DNA from: SFEL01 sp963640685
Lineage (GTDB): Bacteria; Bacillota; Clostridia; Christensenellales; CAG-138
Direction of reading: 5' to 3'
Length of the DNA: 64,000 nucleotides
NCBI GenBank assembly: GCA_963640685.1
Contig: CAVIAA010000004.1
Coordinates: 1 to 64,000, forward strand
Position numbers and translations under genes: made by a program. Of the stretch, positions 58,876 to 64,000 are shown piece by piece. Numbering within the stretch: the first letter of the stretch is position 1; every line of letters begins with the position of its first letter. The notes beneath the pieces are model-generated. The model ran no database searches. It saw only the letters and a program-made list of their open reading frames with translations, and was not told the DNA's origin.

Positions 58876-59076
58876 TTAGAGGAACAGGGTGCAGCCCTGC
58901 TCCTTGAATTCACTGATCTTTATATTCAGGTCTTCTACCTCACAGCCGAGAAATTCGGCAAAACAGGCAAGGCAGTAAAATTCTTCCGTGTCTACGTCAA
59001 CGAGTTTCATCGTGAGCGCGACCTCGTCTTTTGTTAAAGCTCTTCCGCACTCGCAGCAGGTTTTTTTCTTTGCCAC
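58876..59076 (-). CDS. Small zinc-ribbon protein of the BREX operon
   Basis: 66 aa. CCECG (7-11) and FYCLACFAEFLGC (CxxC at 35-38) form a four-cysteine zinc site; then an acidic helix EVEDLNIKISEFKEQGC. I recall similar short proteins in Clostridia with no assigned role. GTG start uses the G of the pglZ stop (TAGTG), with GGGGGTG upstream, so translation is coupled to pglZ. Position between pglZ and brxL implies a part in the defence complex, for example as adaptor or assembly factor; this is inference. Confidence 0.8.
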   Translation of the reverse strand: MAKKKTCCECGRALTKDEVALTMKLVDVDTEEFYCLACFAEFLGCEVEDLNIKISEFKEQGCTLFL

Positions 59077-61427
59077 TATATATCACCCCCGCCACCCAGC
59101 GCAGATATTATCGTAAGCGGCATATCGACGTTCACGAGCCTTCCGTCGGCAACGATAACCGGGGCGTATTCTCCGGGCTCTATTTTCTCCAGGGTTATCT
59201 CCCATGTTTTTCCGTTGCCGCTGTCGCTGACCGCCGCTTGAACTGTGCCGACCTTCACCTCAAGCGTTTTTATCTCCTTGCTGAACTCAAGCGCAGCTCT
59301 TGCGGCCTTTCTTTTTAGCCTGACCTCAGCCTTGCCGTTTGCCCATTTTGCCGTAAGCGGCACGCTGATCCTGCTCTCAAAGACCACCACGGGAACTATC
59401 ATCTCCTCGGGCGATGCACCCCCGTGCACTTCGCCATAGGTCGCGCGGTCTTCGTCCTTTCCCGTGGCAAAGCCGCTAAGAGAAAAATGGTCGTACGACG
59501 CAAACACGAGGTAATGCCGGCCGGATGGATCGACGACTTCTTTCATTCCTTCATAAACCGCCTCCGGTTTGGATCCGATGCTGCAGTATCTGCCGTGGCT
59601 GCGCGGCTCCGAATCCTTAAACGCCGGCAGGCCCTTTCGAGCGTGAAAGAATCTAGCGGCAAGGCGGCTCGCCCCGTGATCCCCGGTTATTATCACGCGC
59701 TGATGAGTTTTAAGAAGCTCGCTGACCTTGTCCGACACCCCATTGAAAAAGCCGAGCTGCTCCTCGATGCAGGCGTAATAATCCGGCTCGTCTACCACCC
59801 CTTTATGTGCAAGCTTATCCAGCTTATCGAGCTTTGCGTATGGCACGTCCATCTGTTTCCATTGTTCGTTAAACTCCGTTTCCGTAGGCAGCAAAGCCTT
59901 TGTCAGTGCGCAATGTGAAACGGCTCCGTCCTTGTTCTTCGAGAGCCGGCCCAGCAGCAGCGAGAGATATTCAAAGCCAAGGCCGTCTATCCACAGCATT
60001 GCCGTGCCGCCGGTAAGGCTTTGCTTTATCACAGAATAGCGGGAGGGCAAGGTTTCCGGCTCAATGCCCCTGAAAAAGGCTTTTTCTGACTCCGGCAGCG
60101 TATTGGAAAGCTTATATACCTTGTACTCGGAGATATATTCGTTATAGACCGCCCCCAATTCGCCCGGCATCGGGCTCAAATATGACCACAGCAGGGGGTA
60201 GCGCAGCTTTAGCTCCTCGGAGGCGCAGGCCGCTTTTGCATCCTGCCTTAGCCATTGCCCGACAGTGCGGAGAGTATACGTGCGTTCCTCGCTCGTTGCA
60301 TCGCTTAGAAGCGTCAGCCTTTCTTCATAGTTCGCTATGCGGCTCAGCTTTGCAAAATAGGCATCGCTCTTTTTGATGTTCAGCCCCTGAATAAGCTGCT
60401 TATATTCCGCTATCCAGTCGCTATGGAGCTGCATCTCGCCAAATATATCCAGCAAAATGTGCTCCTCGAGCTCCTCTATTTCATACTTTTCAAGGCAGCG
60501 GCACAGATAGCTCTCGTCCGGGTTAAGCTGATACCAGAGCTTGAGCAGCTGACGCTTGCCCTTTGAAAGGCTGTTCCATTTAGCCATCACGGCGATGCCG
60601 TCAAAGGTCAGCATATTGAACCGGTGGAGTATCGCGTCCCTAACCGAGATGTTCTTTAGCGATTCATCAAAGAGCTCGCTCAGCACCTCCTCGCTGCAGG
60701 CCTCCTCCCTTAGCTCATGGCCGCCCTGCAAATTTTTGCTGACAAACTCATAAATTGTTTTTATCGGGCGGATCGTTATATCTACGTTCACGGGGATCAC
60801 CGATCCGGCTTGCCTAGTAAGCAGGCAATAATCGTCCGTGAGCTGCGTCTCGTTCAGCATGCGCCCATACCATTCTCGCAAGCCGACTATCAGATCGTAT
60901 TTTTTGCTCAGCTTATCGCGATGCTCCTCAAACGCAGAGGAGAACACCGTTATGCTCTTTTGCTCGTGATCCGGCTCATGATCCATGACCGAATAAACGA
61001 AGTCTTTTTGGCGTTCATCGGTCCTCAGCCCGAGGGATGCGTCGTTCCAGTGTGCATCGCAATTCCACAACGGAATGACGATACGCCCCGTGCTGGAGGC
61101 ATCGACCATCGCATGCCAAAGCTTTGCAAACCGCCCGGAGCGCCGCTCACTTTCGTAAAACAGCCGCAGGTATTCGTCGACGCCCGGCAGCAAGACCCAT
61201 TCATTCGGCTTTACCGTTTCCGGCAGCCTGTCGTATGCGGGCATGACATCGGCGCCGGAAAACAGCTCTTCGAGCGACACAACCCTGTCGCACAGCTTTT
61301 TAAGCTCCGAAACCGCGCTGCAGTAGTCCTCCCTGCTGTGGAGCAGGAGCGCGCGGCACGGGAACCGGGAGCTGACCTTATTCTTTTTTCCTGCTCTGAG
61401 GTCGTTTATGCTCTCTTGCAGCTTCAT
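59076..61427 (-). CDS. pglZ: BREX protein PglZ
   Basis: 783 aa of the PglZ family, with an alkaline-phosphatase-superfamily core at the C-terminal half. MLWIDGLGFEYLSLLLGRL (metal Asp at about 481), VIITGDHGASRLAARFF (GDHG 582-585) and GEVHGGASPEEMIVPVVVFE are the conserved metal and surface motifs. N-terminal half helical. PglZ is the one component shared by all BREX types. The ATG at 61427 has a G-rich site 6 nt upstream; an ATG 21 nt earlier overlaps the end of brxC and is less likely. Confidence 0.93.
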   Translation of the reverse strand: MKLQESINDLRAGKKNKVSSRFPCRALLLHSREDYCSAVSELKKLCDRVVSLEELFSGADVMPAYDRLPETVKPNEWVLLPGVDEYLRLFYESERRSGRFAKLWHAMVDASSTGRIVIPLWNCDAHWNDASLGLRTDERQKDFVYSVMDHEPDHEQKSITVFSSAFEEHRDKLSKKYDLIVGLREWYGRMLNETQLTDDYCLLTRQAGSVIPVNVDITIRPIKTIYEFVSKNLQGGHELREEACSEEVLSELFDESLKNISVRDAILHRFNMLTFDGIAVMAKWNSLSKGKRQLLKLWYQLNPDESYLCRCLEKYEIEELEEHILLDIFGEMQLHSDWIAEYKQLIQGLNIKKSDAYFAKLSRIANYEERLTLLSDATSEERTYTLRTVGQWLRQDAKAACASEELKLRYPLLWSYLSPMPGELGAVYNEYISEYKVYKLSNTLPESEKAFFRGIEPETLPSRYSVIKQSLTGGTAMLWIDGLGFEYLSLLLGRLSKNKDGAVSHCALTKALLPTETEFNEQWKQMDVPYAKLDKLDKLAHKGVVDEPDYYACIEEQLGFFNGVSDKVSELLKTHQRVIITGDHGASRLAARFFHARKGLPAFKDSEPRSHGRYCSIGSKPEAVYEGMKEVVDPSGRHYLVFASYDHFSLSGFATGKDEDRATYGEVHGGASPEEMIVPVVVFESRISVPLTAKWANGKAEVRLKRKAARAALEFSKEIKTLEVKVGTVQAAVSDSGNGKTWEITLEKIEPGEYAPVIVADGRLVNVDMPLTIISALGGGGDI

Positions 61428-61440
61428 GGCAGGCCCCCCC

Positions 61441-64000
61441 TTAACCATTAAAATCGTCGCAGAACTCAGGGTGTGCGCTCAAAAATACGGACACCTTGTC
61501 CTTTAGCGCATCCTCGCTCATGCGCTTAACATGCATCTGAGTGCTTTGCAGCTTCTCCTTTTTGGCTTTTTCTACCTGATATTCTTTCAGGGTCTTTTGG
61601 ACCGTCGTCAGGTCGGTGGCGCCCCACCCGCTCACGTCGTTGCCAAGCTTTAGCTTGAGCCTGGCAACTATCTCATCCCTTTTTTCTTCAAATACATCCT
61701 TGTAGTCGCTGCCGATGGCATCCATAAACGCCCGCTCTGCCGCTGCCCTATCCGTCAGAACCGTATTATCCATCGTATCCAGCATATTTATCGCGGCAAG
61801 TACATCCTGATCCAGCGTGCGCTCACCGTTTTGCACCGCGATAAGCGTGCTGATAGCCTTTACAGCGTCCTTTGGAACGACCCAGCGAAGCGGTATTCCC
61901 CGCGCATTGCTCCAGACCTTTACGGTCTCGGTGCCGCTTAAGGTCTTCCAGCGCTCCAGCAGTATAGAGCGGTTCCTGCTCTGGCTGATGCGGCCGGTCT
62001 GGTTCTTCAGCTCTCTTTCAAAATGGCTCGCCGTTGCATCGCAGGAAGTGCCCTTTAGGCCTTCGTAGATGGTCTTAAGCTCCTCTTGTGTGCAGTCGAT
62101 CTGCATATGGTCCAAAATAGCTGAAAGCACGGGCTTGGCGTCCTGGATGCACTCCCATGCCTGAGTGCCGTGGCTGCGCAGGGTATCGATGTCTTTTTCC
62201 CGCTCCTCGCAGCTCATCTGGGCGACGCCCCTTTGCGAAACACGGCGCAGCGTGACCAAGGCGCCGTACCACGGCACGTTTAGCGGCTCTATGGCCAGTA
62301 TCGCGACGCGCATATGTTCAAACGCATTTCTAAGGTCCCTTATCGCGTCCTCGTTGCTGTTATATGTATTGCGCATCGTGGCGTTGAGCGCATCCAGATA
62401 CCTATATTCGGATACTACGCCCTCAAGCTTTTCCTTTACCTGAGCTTCCGTCCATGTGTATACGGCGTTCTGCATCGAGCCGAAGATCTTATCCCTGAGT
62501 CCTTCGGGCCGTATGGACAGCTTTTCTGTAATTTCCTTAAGCTCCGGCGAGACCTCGAACAGGAATGCGCTGAAGGCCTTTGACATAACGGCTTTGTCCT
62601 GAAACGCCTTAGTCATCCGCTCGCGTATCCTGCCGCGCCCGATGAAGAGTTGGATCACGTTGGACATCGCCTCGTCTGTATTGCCCTCTTGCGAAATAAA
62701 CACCTGCATGTTGTCGACGACCTGTACGGCGATATCCTTTGCCTCCGCCCCGCCGAGCGCTTCCTCCGGAACGTACTTCAAGCACCAGAATGGCGCACCG
62801 GCCTGAGTTATCCGCTCGCGAACGGAGCGCATGCCCTCGGTTTCGTTTGCGGTCTGTCCGTCCTCCAGATCGAACATCTTTTCTACGTATTTGCGGAACT
62901 TCTGCCACGTTACGGAGCCTGCGGAAAGGTAGTCCGTCGTCATGCTTCCCCGGCAGGTATTTAGCACGAGCGTTTTTAAGTTGGCTTCATTGAGCACAAA
63001 CGTGCCCTGCGAGCTGTCCGTCCAGCTATATGCGCCGTTCTTATAGCAGCTGAACACAAAGCCGAGGAGAACGCCGCAGGCAATGGTGTTATAAAAGCCA
63101 AAGGGGGGCTGCTGCAGCTCCGCCCACATATCGCTGAGCACGACCTTGCGCCCGGACTCCATCCTTACGCGCAAAAATTTGGCCAGGGCGCTTATGGCGT
63201 CGGCCGCCTTGCTGCCGGTAACGCCCTCGATCTCTCCTATCTTCTTTGCATTTATGATGCCCAGCTGCTTGATGACGTACAGAACGCTTGAAAGCTGAGA
63301 ATTCTTTGTTTCGCGCTGTATGCCGGCAAGAGGGGCGCTGTCGTTGCAGCTCTTATAGGCCGTGTTGGTTATTACGACGTTTTCCGGCGCATACGGAAAT
63401 ACCTCATCCAGGACGGCGGTCCTGATGATCTTGCGCAGCTCGGCAACGCCAAAGATGTTATTCCACTGCTTTTTGCCGCACCATGCGGTGATCTTGCTGC
63501 CGCTCACGACGGAGGATACCCAGCGTGTGATCGATAGTGCAGCGTCGCTGTCATGCCGGCCCGCGTCTGCGGTGTGGCCGCTCTCGCGCGCCATATCCGC
63601 CTTGGTGATCGAGGTGAGCAGCTGCCCGCGCATGCTGTCCGTGAACGGATCGCGTACCAACGCAATTACCAGCCTGTCCTCGCCGGACCTCCGCGCCCGC
63701 TCCTCCAGCTCGCTTTGTATGGAGATCGCCTGTATCTCGCTGGCCACAGTAACGTACACAAGACCAAGCTTATAAGGATACTTTTCCAGCTCATCTGTAA
63801 CTTCTTTGATGCGGCTATCAAGAGATCTATCTTCCGCGCAGCAGGCAACTACCTTCATCCTGCGGAAGGTTGCATCGTTCTCGTCCCCTGCCTGCTTTTC
63901 CAGCGCTGCGGACAGCTTCCCGTCCTTTGCAAAAAGCTGATAGCGCGTGTACTTCTTGTCGTTTTGCGCGTAGCGAACGGAAAAGTCGTCGCCGCCGGCC
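61441..64000 (-). CDS. brxC: BrxC/PglY-like P-loop protein, C-terminal part (cut by window)
   Basis: Open from base 64000 to the stop at 61441, about 853 codons. An ATG at 63858 is internal, since the frame upstream reads DDFSVRYAQNDKKYTRYQLF without a stop. The visible part has no Walker motifs, which would lie further upstream. It is largely helical and contains FWCLKYVPEEALGG and long coiled regions (EYQVEKAKKEKLQ) as in C-termini of BREX ATPases. Identity rests on size, position directly before pglZ and this general likeness. Its end overlaps the upstream pglZ ATG candidate. Confidence 0.7.
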   Translation of the reverse strand, partial: AGGDDFSVRYAQNDKKYTRYQLFAKDGKLSAALEKQAGDENDATFRRMKVVACCAEDRSLDSRIKEVTDELEKYPYKLGLVYVTVASEIQAISIQSELEERARRSGEDRLVIALVRDPFTDSMRGQLLTSITKADMARESGHTADAGRHDSDAALSITRWVSSVVSGSKITAWCGKKQWNNIFGVAELRKIIRTAVLDEVFPYAPENVVITNTAYKSCNDSAPLAGIQRETKNSQLSSVLYVIKQLGIINAKKIGEIEGVTGSKAADAISALAKFLRVRMESGRKVVLSDMWAELQQPPFGFYNTIACGVLLGFVFSCYKNGAYSWTDSSQGTFVLNEANLKTLVLNTCRGSMTTDYLSAGSVTWQKFRKYVEKMFDLEDGQTANETEGMRSVRERITQAGAPFWCLKYVPEEALGGAEAKDIAVQVVDNMQVFISQEGNTDEAMSNVIQLFIGRGRIRERMTKAFQDKAVMSKAFSAFLFEVSPELKEITEKLSIRPEGLRDKIFGSMQNAVYTWTEAQVKEKLEGVVSEYRYLDALNATMRNTYNSNEDAIRDLRNAFEHMRVAILAIEPLNVPWYGALVTLRRVSQRGVAQMSCEEREKDIDTLRSHGTQAWECIQDAKPVLSAILDHMQIDCTQEELKTIYEGLKGTSCDATASHFERELKNQTGRISQSRNRSILLERWKTLSGTETVKVWSNARGIPLRWVVPKDAVKAISTLIAVQNGERTLDQDVLAAINMLDTMDNTVLTDRAAAERAFMDAIGSDYKDVFEEKRDEIVARLKLKLGNDVSGWGATDLTTVQKTLKEYQVEKAKKEKLQSTQMHVKRMSEDALKDKVSVFLSAHPEFCDDFNG

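Noticed and set aside
63858..64000. ATG at 63858 as the true start of the brxC-like gene
   Set aside because: No ribosome site precedes it and the frame continues upstream in protein-like sequence to the window edge.

Overview
The window reads as chromosomal DNA of a moderately GC-rich, anaerobic, endospore-forming Clostridia-type Firmicute, probably from the gut. Supporting signs are a class III (anaerobic) ribonucleotide reductase, a SpoIIQ-like M23 peptidase, a close match to bile-acid 12alpha-hydroxysteroid dehydrogenases, and many families typical of Clostridia (YerC, DegV, AI-2E, DUF1836, DUF1846, DUF1847, DUF975, DUF1292). Genes are densely packed on both strands. ATGA/TAATG overlaps are frequent, intrinsic terminators are clear, and sigma-A promoters are recognisable.

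Layout. 1-12.4 kb: housekeeping and envelope genes (ychF, SDR/12alpha-HSDH, DUF1846, lepB, a lipoprotein phosphoesterase, AEC carrier, DUF1015, yerC, tRNA-Thr, AI-2E exporter, uridine kinase, a four-repeat NlpC/P60 hydrolase). 12.4-20.4 kb: a six-gene minus-strand operon of marR, a heterodimeric ABC exporter and a MacA/MacB-like exporter, with two copies of a GTTAGC-N2-GCTAAC operator at the marR promoter. 20.5-27.8 kb: a TlpA lipoprotein, then zur-znuA-znuC-znuB-(C_GCAxxG_C_C)-nrdG as one tightly packed operon behind an overlapping terminator/promoter/Zur-box, then nrdD with NrdR-box-like sites and a fused glutaredoxin-like tail. 27.8-45.8 kb: a 149-bp intergenic repeat, membrane and zinc-ribbon genes, an E2-like acyltransferase plus acyl-CoA ligase pair, glmS, a nucleotidyltransferase, trmO, degV, DMT and AGCS transporters and an AraC regulator.

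45.9-48.9 kb is an accessory pocket. It holds an A+T-rich DUF262/HNH (GmrSD-like) gene beside a tRNA-Ser cluster that carries extra 3'-end copies, four successive terminators and a small nested-palindrome element. 49-55.2 kb returns to core functions (spoIIQ-like, thiamine pyrophosphokinase, a Tim44-like zinc-ribbon protein, Rrf2 regulator, ttcA-like, cysK, rsmI, trmN6-like).

55.3-64 kb is a defence island. It begins with the stub of a Phd-type antitoxin and a YczE-like membrane protein. It continues with a minus-strand operon that runs off the right edge: brxC/pglY-like (partial) - pglZ - a 66-aa zinc-ribbon protein - short brxL - cysteine desulfurase - terminator. The order brxC/pglY-pglZ-brxL without an intervening methylase matches type 4 BREX, the class that carries a PAPS-reductase-like protein (BrxP). 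A cysteine desulfurase inside the same transcript points to a sulfur-based (phosphorothioate-like) DNA mark. This operon, with its small zinc-ribbon protein, is the strongest candidate for an under-described system in the window.
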